Part shown: piece by piece, positions 1 through 7,261 of the stretch
How positions within the stretch are numbered: position 1 is the first letter of the stretch
Layout of the letters: each line of letters starts with the position of its first letter
Assembly: GCF_937920075.1 (NCBI RefSeq)
Contig: NZ_CALETI010000179.1
Location: forward strand, 1 to 8,699
Direction of reading: 5' to 3'
Length of the DNA: 8,699 nucleotides
DNA from: an uncultured Agitococcus sp.
GTDB lineage: Bacteria; Pseudomonadota; Gammaproteobacteria; Pseudomonadales; Moraxellaceae
Notes under the pieces: model-generated
What the model was told of the DNA's origin: nothing
Seen by the model: only the letters and a program-made list of their open reading frames with translations
Database searches by the model: none
Position numbers and translations under genes: made by a program

Positions 1-65
1 GACAGGAATCGAACCTGTAATTGCCCCTTAGGAGGGGGCCGTTATATCCATTTAACTACGGGGAG
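1..65 (-). tRNA. tRNA-Arg, anticodon CCU (3' end cut off by window edge)
   Basis: Read on the minus strand this is a tRNA from the 5' acceptor strand (CTCCCCG) through the D arm (TAGTTAAATGGATATAACG), anticodon arm and T arm (ACAGG, loop TTCGATT, CCTGT). The anticodon stem GCCCC/GGGGC closes a seven-base loop CTCCTAA, which places CCT at positions 34-36, so it reads the rare arginine codon AGG. The body closely matches the E. coli argW-type tRNA from memory. Only position 66 (C, pairing with G7) of the 3' acceptor strand lies inside the window; the rest, the discriminator base and any encoded CCA lie beyond the left edge. It is transcribed away from the ABC-F gene. No fault is visible in the arms that can be seen. 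Confidence 0.93.
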
Positions 66-69
66 AAAA

Positions 70-83
70 CGGCGGCAATTTTA
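70..83 (-). promoter_or_regulatory. Probable -10 box and GC-rich discriminator of the tRNA-Arg gene
   Basis: On the minus strand a TAAAAT hexamer (78-83) is followed by TGCCGCC and then by the tRNA 5' end at 65. That leaves room for a start near 71 and a short leader. A GC-rich stretch between -10 and +1 is a known feature of stringently controlled stable-RNA promoters. I do not see a good -35 at 16-18 bases, so this is a tentative placement. Confidence 0.35.
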
Positions 84-110
84 CCCAAAGTCATGATAAA
101 CCGCTACAAT
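81..110 (+). promoter_or_regulatory. Possible sigma-70 promoter of the ABC-F gene
   Basis: TACAAT at 105-110 matches the -10 consensus at five of six positions and lies 34 bases before the ATG at 145. A weak -35 (TTACCC, 81-86) lies 18 bases upstream. It would overlap the divergent tRNA promoter. No purine-rich Shine-Dalgarno is visible before the ATG (the preceding bases are CTAGCCTCATCACC), so initiation may depend on a short or weakly structured leader. Confidence 0.35.
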
Positions 111-144
111 ATACCACCTATTTTGTTGTTCTAGCCTCATCACC

Positions 145-2034
145 ATGATTCAGTACCAAGACTTAACCTTGCGCCGTAGTGGCCGCGTATTATTTGCCAA
201 TGCCGCAGGCATGATTCACCCTTCATGGAAAGTTGCCTTAACAGGTGAAAATGGCGCAGGCAAATCTAGCTTTTTCTCTGCTTTATTAGGCGGTCTTGCA
301 CCCGATGCAGGCACATTATCACGACCACAAAGTTGGACAGTGGCACACATGGCGCAAGAAGTCACCGCATTAGGTCGTACTGCCATTGATTTTGTCTTGG
401 ATGGTGATAAAGAATGGCGACAAATTAATGATGCCCTCGAAACCGAACAAGACGACAATAAACTAGCCGATTTATATAGCGAATTTGACACCATTGACGG
501 TTATACCGCGCCTGCTCGCGCAGCACAATTATTAGCAGGATTGGGCTTTAGTGAAACGGCACAACAAAAAACCGTTAGCGAGTTTTCGGGCGGTTGGCGA
601 ATGCGGTTAAATTTGGCACAAGCATTAATGTGCCGTTCTGATTTATTGATGCTTGACGAACCGACCAACCACTTAGACTTAGATGCGATTTTGTGGCTTG
701 AAGATTGGCTCAATCGTTATCAAGGTACATTAATTTTAATTTCCCACGATAGAGACTTTTTGGATGCCACTGTTGGTCATATTTTGCATATCGAACAGCA
801 AACCATGACTTTATATACAGGCAATTACACCACCTTTGAACGTACTCGTGCTGAACGTTTGGCACAACATCAACAAGCTTTTGAAAAACAACAAAGTGAA
901 ATGGCGCATTTGCAAAAATATATCGACCGTTTCCGCGCCCAAGCCACTAAAGCTCGCCAAGCTCAAAGTCGGATTAAACAACTCGAACGTATGGTGTTAA
1001 TTGCACCTGCCCATGTTGACTCTGCATTTAGCTTTAGCTTTAGAGAGCCTGCGAAAATGGGTACACCACTGGTAAAACTAGATGCAGTAAATGCAGGTTA
1101 TGGCGATAAAGTCATTGTCAATAATATCGATCTCAATATTAGCCCTGATACACGCATTGGTCTTTTAGGCCCTAATGGTGCAGGTAAATCGACTTTGATT
1201 AAAACTTTAGTCGGTGAACTGCCTTTATTAGCAGGCGAGCGCGTATGTAGCGAACATTTAGTGTTAGGTTATTTTGCGCAGCATCAAGTTGACCATTTAG
1301 ATATGCAAGCTTCGCCCTTGTTAGCCCTAACCCGTATTGCACCACGTACCTCCGAACTCGAATTGCGTAAGTTTTTGGGTAGCTTTGGTTTTAATGGTGA
1401 TCGTGTTACAACAACGGTTGAGAATTTTTCGGGTGGTGAAAAAGCCCGTTTAGCCTTAGCGTTAATTGTTTGGCAACGTCCTAATGTGCTCGTTCTAGAC
1501 GAACCGACCAACCACTTAGACCTCGAAATGCGCCATGCCTTAAGTATGGCTTTGCAAGCCTTTACGGGTGCATTGATTGTCGTGTCGCACGATAGACAAC
1601 TCTTGGGCAGTTGTTGTGACGAATTTATGTTGGTGGCAGATGGCAAAATTGATATTTTTGGTGGTTCATTAGTTGATTATGCCGCATGGCTGAAAGAGTG
1701 GCGTGCTAAACAAGATGTTAAAGTCGAAAGTACAGCAACTCGCCAAGAAAAACGCGAAGAGCGCCAACAAGTCAAAAGCACTGGCGATAATTTGCATATT
1801 TTGCGCCCTTTACGCCAACAAGCCGAAAAGTTGGAAGCCAAGTTTAATCGTCTCACCGAACAGCAAAGCCATTTGGCCAGCCAACTTGAAGATATGAGTC
1901 TTTATCAAGACAACAATAAAGATAAGCTCAAAAAATTACTGGCCGAAAAAAGTAAAGTAGATAGAGAGCTGGCAGAGGTAGAAGTCGCTTATTTACAAGC
2001 TTTAGAGGATTATGAATTGGCAGGTGGTAGTTAA
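145..2034 (+). CDS. yheS: ABC-F ATPase, YheS-type ribosome-associated translation factor
   Basis: This is a soluble protein of 629 aa with two tandem ATP-binding cassettes and no membrane segments. ABC-F proteins bind the ribosomal E site and help stalled or awkward translation complexes. Cassette 1 has Walker A GENGAGKSS (34-42), signature FSGGW (147-151), Walker B ending DEPTNHLD (171-178, catalytic E172) and the switch SHDRD (200-204). The charged helical interdomain linker, including AQATKARQAQSRIKQLERM, runs about 231-290. Cassette 2 has GPNGAGKST (342-350), FSGGE (428-432), DEPTNHLD (452-459, catalytic E453) and SHDR (481-484). A lysine/glutamate-rich coiled-coil tail spans about 550-620. 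Length and the N-terminal MIQYQDLTLRR match E. coli YheS (about 637 aa, as I recall it), which supports the ATG at 145 despite no clear ribosome binding site. It is monocistronic, divergent from tRNA-Arg and convergent with the helicase gene. All catalytic residues are present. It is more likely this housekeeping factor than Uup or a drug-resistance ABC-F. Confidence 0.93.
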   Translation: MIQYQDLTLRRSGRVLFANAAGMIHPSWKVALTGENGAGKSSFFSALLGGLAPDAGTLSRPQSWTVAHMAQEVTALGRTAIDFVLDGDKEWRQINDALETEQDDNKLADLYSEFDTIDGYTAPARAAQLLAGLGFSETAQQKTVSEFSGGWRMRLNLAQALMCRSDLLMLDEPTNHLDLDAILWLEDWLNRYQGTLILISHDRDFLDATVGHILHIEQQTMTLYTGNYTTFERTRAERLAQHQQAFEKQQSEMAHLQKYIDRFRAQATKARQAQSRIKQLERMVLIAPAHVDSAFSFSFREPAKMGTPLVKLDAVNAGYGDKVIVNNIDLNISPDTRIGLLGPNGAGKSTLIKTLVGELPLLAGERVCSEHLVLGYFAQHQVDHLDMQASPLLALTRIAPRTSELELRKFLGSFGFNGDRVTTTVENFSGGEKARLALALIVWQRPNVLVLDEPTNHLDLEMRHALSMALQAFTGALIVVSHDRQLLGSCCDEFMLVADGKIDIFGGSLVDYAAWLKEWRAKQDVKVESTATRQEKREERQQVKSTGDNLHILRPLRQQAEKLEAKFNRLTEQQSHLASQLEDMSLYQDNNKDKLKKLLAEKSKVDRELAEVEVAYLQALEDYELAGGS

Positions 2035-2070
2035 AAAGGCTTACATGGTTATCGCTTATTTGCCCATGCC

Positions 2071-2109
2071 CTCCCCCCAATTTTCCCTCTAAGAGAGGAT
2101 TGGGGGGAG
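2071..2109. repeat. Strong C-run/G-run palindrome, possible dispersed repeat
   Basis: CTCCCCCCAAT (2071-2081) is perfectly complementary to ATTGGGGGGAG (2099-2109). Inside, CCTCT (2086-2090) pairs with AGAGG (2094-2098) around a three-base AAG loop, and only a four-base TTTC bulge interrupts the left arm. This gives 16 base pairs. Neither strand carries a T tract right after the stem, so it is not a textbook intrinsic terminator. Its place between convergent genes is typical of REP-like or MITE-derived palindromes. Copy number elsewhere is unknown. Confidence 0.7.
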
Positions 2110-2114
2110 AGTGT

Positions 2115-2148
2115 AAAACGCGCTTGTTTCGACTTCGGTCAACCGCGT
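2115..2148 (-). terminator. Probable intrinsic terminator of the large helicase gene
   Basis: Minus-strand ACGCG, GTT and GAC segments (2148 down to 2138) pair with GTC, AAC and CGCGT (down to 2118) around a CGAA loop, with small bulges (GA and AAG) on one side. This makes 11 base pairs followed by TTTT (2118-2115). It lies 35 bases after the helicase stop codon, the right place for a terminator. The T run is short. Read on the plus strand, the same sequence forms a UUCG-capped hairpin that might also act on transcripts from the ABC-F gene. Confidence 0.5.
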
Positions 2149-2182
2149 AAGTCCTGACACCATTTAAGACGCCGATCTTTTT

Positions 2183-5100
2183 CTAAACACAATTTAATTT
2201 TAAACTTAGCCCATGCTCAGGAATGGCAATAAGACACTCATGACTATCAGGACTAAATTGCAACCATAAACAAGTTCCTTGTAATTGCCAAAAGCCATTT
2301 TCTGCTTGTTTACTTAGCCAATCGCCTTGTATTCGTTGGTTTTTTGGCCAAATAGACACCGTTTCGCCTGTTTTTTGATGTTCAATATTCAATCGCCCCT
2401 GACTGCGTACAATCAGCAAGCGGTAATCTAATAAATACAACTCCGTGACAGGCTGGCGTGTTGCTGGTAATAAAAGTATGTTTTGGCTATCTAAGGGCGT
2501 AACAGCGATAGTTGCCTGACGATTGTGATTATTGTCTATGTTATTGATATTATCGACTGCTTCAACAATCACTATTGGCTCAACAACAATGTCTGACTGA
2601 TGATGATTATCAACCACTTCAACAGTTGCTATTGGTTCTGCAACCATTGTCGTATTAATCATGGCTTGCTGTTCAACATCGCTATTAGCTATCGCTTTCG
2701 CTATTTTTGTGGATATATTTTTAGGGATAGGAATAGGCTGGGGCGATACGCCTGTTGTGCTATGAGTATATATATTATCGGTTTTAGCAAAAAACTCAGA
2801 TAACCCTGATAACAATGTCGTTGCTTGCATCATATCGCTAATTTCCGTTTTTTCTGTTTTAGCAAGCATCTCCGATAGCAAGCTAGTTGCTTGCATTACA
2901 TCGTTGATGCCTTTATGCAAATAATCAACATCCACAGAGAGTGTATTTGTTAAACCTTGCTCATGAACAATGGCATCAGATAACGGTTTTTTGCTAAACG
3001 GTATTGCTAATGTTTGTTTGATGATTGGTTTGTCAATGACAGTGACAGCCTCAAGTGTTGGCTCAACCACCACAGAGCTAGATACGTTTTGGACTGGCTC
3101 TGTGACCAACTCTACTACTGGCTCTTGGGTTTCTGGTATTATTACGATGTCTTTTTTAATATCCAATACTTTATTCACAATATCTTCTTGCGTAGGTAGT
3201 GGCGGATATTGTGGAATATCGTCATAGTTATTAATACCCAACAAACGAGCTTCACGTCTAGCCGTGTTTTGATTTTGCTCCGCTTTTTGCTCTGTATCTC
3301 GCAATTTTGCTTCTAATTCTTCTCGCTCTTGCACTCGCGTACTTAGCTCAAGCTTGTCTTTGTAACGCGCAGATAATTTATAAAAATATTCTGCTTGCCG
3401 TAATTTACACGCCAACCAACGCCGTTTGGCATAATGGCTTTCGTTTTGATTATTTTCAAGGCATTCGTAAAACTGTAAAGCATCACTAAAACTCTGACTA
3501 CGTTCTAATACAGCGCCTAACAAACGAGGATTTTTTATATCGGTACGCCACACATAACTCACTTCTTGAGAAACTTGCGAACTATGCCCCTTTTTAAAAT
3601 GATTTTGTTTACTAACTTGTCTCACAACTTGTTGCAAAAAACGCTTTTTGATAAGTTGCAATATGGTTTGAGCATCTGGATTCAAATGGTCGTCAATTAC
3701 CATTTGACTATAAGCGTCTGAATGCGCCAAGCCATACAATATTAACTCTATGTTTGCGGTTAATCCGTTTGCATCTTGTTCTGTTTCTTGGTTAAAAGCT
3801 TCTAGGACAGCACTCCAATCACCTTGCGTTGCTGCTCTAAAGATGCGTAATTTTGATAGCTTTTTAGCCCAACTTTTTTGATAATTGCTGTTCAGTTGTT
3901 GACTATACTCAATCAACACATCTAACAAATCTAAACGATACAAATTGAGCAATTTAGGATTAAATAGCGTAATGATTTCGTCTTGCTTTAGCATTTTAAA
4001 AACAATATCAATAATAAGCTGCCAATCATGGCTTGTTAATTCTTCTAGTTGTGTAAAATCAGCAAATTGTTGACAAATTGCCGTATTACGTTGCAAAACC
4101 ACTAAAGCATCTAAATTTTTTGGAAAAGGACGACTGACAGCCACCGCTTCCGCATAACGAGGCATTGGTGGTGTTAATTTATATTGCTCTTTAGCTTTTT
4201 CCCACCAACGACAAGCCTCATCCATTACATTGGCTAAATAGGCGACCTCAGCAAAAATGGCAGGGTGAATCACTGCTGAAAAATAAGCATGACTATCAAG
4301 CAGCTTTAGTTGGTTATAGAGTTTTTTCCAATGTCTGTCGATTTTATCAAGTGGCAACTGTATCAAAATTTCAGTGAGTAAATTATGCCATGCTTTTTTA
4401 TCATAGGTATTAGATGATAAAGGTAGTTCATGGTTAACCAGTTTGCGTATGATATTGACATAAGAAGCAATAGCACTAGTCTTTTTAATATAAAGCTCTA
4501 GCATTTCTTCGCGTAATTTATTTTCTATGTTTTCGGGGTGCCACGACTGTTCCATTGTTACATCATATAATTTTTGCCAGTCCTGTACACGCCAAAAACA
4601 CTCAAACGCACGTTCATAATGTGCGGTTTTTTCAAACAATATACCCGCTTCATAATAATCTTCTGCAATATACTGCACTTCTGCCAAACAATATTGTTGT
4701 TGGTTATAATCCCCTAATTGCTCATACAAAGCAGCAGCTTGCCTTAACAAATAAGGGTCTTGATTAGCAGTACCTTCTTGATAAATTTTTGTGGCATTTT
4801 CAGTCATTAATAAAATCTGATTAGCATCAGGCGTAATATCTGCCAATACCGCTGCGCGTAGGCTGCCTAAATGCCCAACCCATGTTTCTTGCGCATTTGG
4901 TAAATTCATGAGTTGTAACGGAGATGATAATGGCTGCTGGAAATGTTGCCAAAATTGCTGATTATTTGTGGGGGAGTCAATAATTAAAAGCTGACTACGC
5001 GCACGAGTCACTGCAACATACAAACGATTTAAAAAGTATTCTTGCTGAATTTTTTGTTCAGCACTAATCAATGCTTTACCCGATAAATCTAAATCGGCTG

Positions 5101-7261
5101 GACAATCCGCAGCAAAGCCATAAATAACAACACGCTGAAACTCCAAACCTTTAGCGCGAATAACACTCATCGCAGGAATTGAAGTACTTCCATCTTCGCG
5201 CAAATGCAAATATTGCTTCAAAATAGGATTATTTTGAATATAACTTGTTTCTTGACCATCCAAACAGGGTAAAACAATCACCAAATCATATTGTTGAGCC
5301 AATTGCACGGTGAGCGTGTGATCTTGTGTGTCTATTAATATCACATCCCTCTGATTGGTAGATGTCTGCCAAGACTGTTGAGGCACAAGTGATTTAAGAC
5401 CAAAAAGTTTTGCTCTTAAACCATGAATAATATTACTAAATTGAGCAATGGCAGGTGTGGAGCGAAAATTATAACTTAGCTCTCGATAATTAATATCTGA
5501 TAGTGTTGCGTGTTGTGCAGGGTCAAGGGCAAAAATAAATTGTTCTACCACTTGTGCTTTAATTGTTTCCCAACGAAACCCCGTTGGATTCAGTGTTTGG
5601 AATTGATCACCTGCAAAAACCAATGGCACACGTTGTATTTGATTAGGGTACAGATGACGCGCCGAAAACAAGTTTAGCCGCAAAACAATTTGCACTTCGA
5701 TACGAGTAAAATCCTGTGCCTCATCACAAAAAACTGCGGCAAAACGTGGCTTAACATAATATTGTTCAAGAACAAAACGTGCTAAGTCTTGGTCATCCCA
5801 ATAGCCTTCTTTTTTACACAAAGGCTGATACCATTTTTCCCATACCTTTTCATAAATAGTTTGGTATAGCTCATCACTAACAGAACGCTGATCTTCTGCC
5901 AAATCAAGATAGTCGCTAGGTTCTAAATAATAATCGGCATTTAAGCCTTTAATATACGAACGAATAATATGCCAACATAAACTTGCAGGATACTCTTGCG
6001 TTGCTTGTGGTTGCTGACCAAATTTTTGCTCCCACAAACGCCTAAATCGACCATAATCCAACCATTTTTCACGACCAAAAAGGCTCTGCTGTTCTGTAGG
6101 CATCAACTTTAGCAAAAAGCCTCTAAACTCTAAGCAAACCGTTTTGATAATAGGTAGCCATGCTTGTTGCGGATTACATGCCAATAAAATTTGATTAATT
6201 GTCTCGGCGGCACGGTCAGTCAGTGTTTGATTACAAGTAAAATATACAGGGTAAATTGGTGGCTTTGATGGACATATTGCTTGATAAGCAAAATTAAGAT
6301 AGCCACTAAATAAATACTGTAAAATCGTTGATTTACCACTCCCAGCACGACCATTAATAAATAATGGGAATGGACGTTCTTCTTGTAATGTAAAGTGTAA
6401 AATATGTGACTCTTCGGGAGAAAATGCCAAATTAGCAGCAAAATTATGTTGAACACTTAACCATTGATTAGGAATTTTTAATAACGATTGTGGGTAAACA
6501 CGGCGAGCTGTACACACTAAAAACTTTTGAAAATCATGAATATTTAATGTCTCTCCTTTTTGCATTAAATCTTGAATTGTAAATACCAATTCCTTTGTGT
6601 TAAATGTGAGCAAACACACATGATGTTGCACAAAAGGCAGAATCCAAACTTCTCCTGTATCTACTTCGAGCAATAAACAGGCTGTTTTTTGATCCCATGC
6701 TGCCAATTGTTGACTGATTTCTTCTAATTGTTGTGATGAGCATAATTTTAGTCCGTGTTCTACCCACGACCAAGACTCATATACCATGTCTTTGATATTG
6801 CCATACTCATGATGATTTGCAGACGAGGGTACGGCATATAAAAATAAATCTTCCTCCTCAGAAGGTTTAACAAGACTCGGTAACGTTGGCTGTTGGCAAC
6901 GCTCTTTTAACCACGTTATCAGTAATTGATGATCTGTCACTTGCTGATATAAAACATCACCTAAATCGCGTATTTGCAAATACAGCTTATGGTATTCTTT
7001 GTCACCACGCTGAAAAATATCTAAACACACTAAAACATCATGTGTTTCGCCCTCTATTTCATGGGACTCCAAACGACAAACCAAGCGTGTGTGACGATTA
7101 CCTAAACGCTTTTTAACCCAAAAGGGATGAGGAAAAGCATCAAGCCGCCAAAATGCCTGTTCTCGCTCAATATCGGCAACTAATTGATCTAATGCATCTG
7201 TTAATTGGTGATTTTTTGCACGTTGTTGGCACTTTTCAGTAATATAAACAAAAATAGCCAT
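2183..7261 (-). CDS. Giant multidomain UvrD-like superfamily 1 helicase/ATPase (TRANK1-like layout)
   Basis: The protein has 1692 aa and no signal peptide or membrane segment. Residues 1-290 are an unrecognised N-terminal region; 1-95 may be RelE/ParE-like. The helicase core follows: Walker A GRAGSGKST (304-312), motif Ia TCNQTL (342-347), Walker B DEAQDF (513-518), motif III GDQFQ (551-555), motif IV YNFRS (597-601), motif V AKGLEF (703-708) and motif VI LYVAVTRAR (747-755). All catalytic residues are present. Only about 100 residues separate motifs IV and V, so the usual UvrD 2B insertion is absent or reduced, as in UvrD_C_2-type enzymes. Residues about 830-1300 are helical and TPR-like (for example QAAALYEQLGDY, 841-852), 1311-1340 look coiled-coil, 1350-1590 form a low-complexity linker with internal repeats, and 1592-1692 are beta-rich. 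The start at 7261 is fixed by an in-frame TGA five codons upstream; TGAGA lies about 10 bases before the ATG. No nuclease motif was recognised. The gene is alone. ATPase/helicase identity is secure, the biological role is unknown. Confidence 0.88.
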   Translation of the reverse strand: MAIFVYITEKCQQRAKNHQLTDALDQLVADIEREQAFWRLDAFPHPFWVKKRLGNRHTRLVCRLESHEIEGETHDVLVCLDIFQRGDKEYHKLYLQIRDLGDVLYQQVTDHQLLITWLKERCQQPTLPSLVKPSEEEDLFLYAVPSSANHHEYGNIKDMVYESWSWVEHGLKLCSSQQLEEISQQLAAWDQKTACLLLEVDTGEVWILPFVQHHVCLLTFNTKELVFTIQDLMQKGETLNIHDFQKFLVCTARRVYPQSLLKIPNQWLSVQHNFAANLAFSPEESHILHFTLQEERPFPLFINGRAGSGKSTILQYLFSGYLNFAYQAICPSKPPIYPVYFTCNQTLTDRAAETINQILLACNPQQAWLPIIKTVCLEFRGFLLKLMPTEQQSLFGREKWLDYGRFRRLWEQKFGQQPQATQEYPASLCWHIIRSYIKGLNADYYLEPSDYLDLAEDQRSVSDELYQTIYEKVWEKWYQPLCKKEGYWDDQDLARFVLEQYYVKPRFAAVFCDEAQDFTRIEVQIVLRLNLFSARHLYPNQIQRVPLVFAGDQFQTLNPTGFRWETIKAQVVEQFIFALDPAQHATLSDINYRELSYNFRSTPAIAQFSNIIHGLRAKLFGLKSLVPQQSWQTSTNQRDVILIDTQDHTLTVQLAQQYDLVIVLPCLDGQETSYIQNNPILKQYLHLREDGSTSIPAMSVIRAKGLEFQRVVIYGFAADCPADLDLSGKALISAEQKIQQEYFLNRLYVAVTRARSQLLIIDSPTNNQQFWQHFQQPLSSPLQLMNLPNAQETWVGHLGSLRAAVLADITPDANQILLMTENATKIYQEGTANQDPYLLRQAAALYEQLGDYNQQQYCLAEVQYIAEDYYEAGILFEKTAHYERAFECFWRVQDWQKLYDVTMEQSWHPENIENKLREEMLELYIKKTSAIASYVNIIRKLVNHELPLSSNTYDKKAWHNLLTEILIQLPLDKIDRHWKKLYNQLKLLDSHAYFSAVIHPAIFAEVAYLANVMDEACRWWEKAKEQYKLTPPMPRYAEAVAVSRPFPKNLDALVVLQRNTAICQQFADFTQLEELTSHDWQLIIDIVFKMLKQDEIITLFNPKLLNLYRLDLLDVLIEYSQQLNSNYQKSWAKKLSKLRIFRAATQGDWSAVLEAFNQETEQDANGLTANIELILYGLAHSDAYSQMVIDDHLNPDAQTILQLIKKRFLQQVVRQVSKQNHFKKGHSSQVSQEVSYVWRTDIKNPRLLGAVLERSQSFSDALQFYECLENNQNESHYAKRRWLACKLRQAEYFYKLSARYKDKLELSTRVQEREELEAKLRDTEQKAEQNQNTARREARLLGINNYDDIPQYPPLPTQEDIVNKVLDIKKDIVIIPETQEPVVELVTEPVQNVSSSVVVEPTLEAVTVIDKPIIKQTLAIPFSKKPLSDAIVHEQGLTNTLSVDVDYLHKGINDVMQATSLLSEMLAKTEKTEISDMMQATTLLSGLSEFFAKTDNIYTHSTTGVSPQPIPIPKNISTKIAKAIANSDVEQQAMINTTMVAEPIATVEVVDNHHQSDIVVEPIVIVEAVDNINNIDNNHNRQATIAVTPLDSQNILLLPATRQPVTELYLLDYRLLIVRSQGRLNIEHQKTGETVSIWPKNQRIQGDWLSKQAENGFWQLQGTCLWLQFSPDSHECLIAIPEHGLSLKLNCV
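2552..2648 (-). repeat. 57-bp-period tandem repeat in the helicase linker
   Basis: Two copies begin at 2552 and 2609, exactly 57 bases (19 codons) apart, and agree at 29 of 39 compared bases. They encode MVAEPIATVEVVD (1539-1551) and IVVEPIVIVEAVD (1558-1570). A looser relative, VVVEPTLEAVTVID (1397-1410), lies further upstream in the protein. The repeat is in frame and in the low-complexity linker, so it probably arose by slippage in a flexible tether. Confidence 0.7.
2777..2908 (-). repeat. 66-bp-period tandem repeat in the helicase linker
   Basis: Two adjacent 22-codon units encode INDVMQATSLLSEMLAKTE plus KTE (1452-1473) and ISDMMQATTLLSGLSEFF plus AKTD (1474-1495). The shared pattern is I-x-D-x-M-Q-A-T-x-L-L-S followed by AKT. 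At the DNA level both copies share GTTTTAGCAA and GTTGCTTGCAT on the plus strand. Each unit looks able to form one amphipathic helix, unlike the surrounding disordered linker. Confidence 0.7.

Noticed and set aside
1284..1646. 120-codon minus-strand frame inside yheS
   Set aside because: An antisense shadow of a strongly conserved ABC cassette; the translation shows no domain.
145..2034. Antibiotic-resistance ABC-F
   Set aside because: The N-terminus, length and C-terminal coiled coil match housekeeping YheS; the interdomain linker is not the extended form seen in ribosome-protection resistance proteins.
2970..3227. Plus-strand open frame opposite the helicase linker (85 codons, Ser/Thr/Gly-rich)
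   Set aside because: It is antisense to repetitive linker codons; its composition simply mirrors the Val/Glu/Pro-rich coding strand and no ribosome binding site is seen.
6220..6456. 78-codon minus-strand open frame
   Set aside because: It lies wholly inside the helicase gene over the Walker A region in another frame; the product is low-complexity and resembles no protein.
2183..7261. Frameshift or fusion artefact in the giant gene
   Set aside because: The frame is open throughout with consistent codon use, and the motifs occur in the correct order and spacing for one SF1 core.
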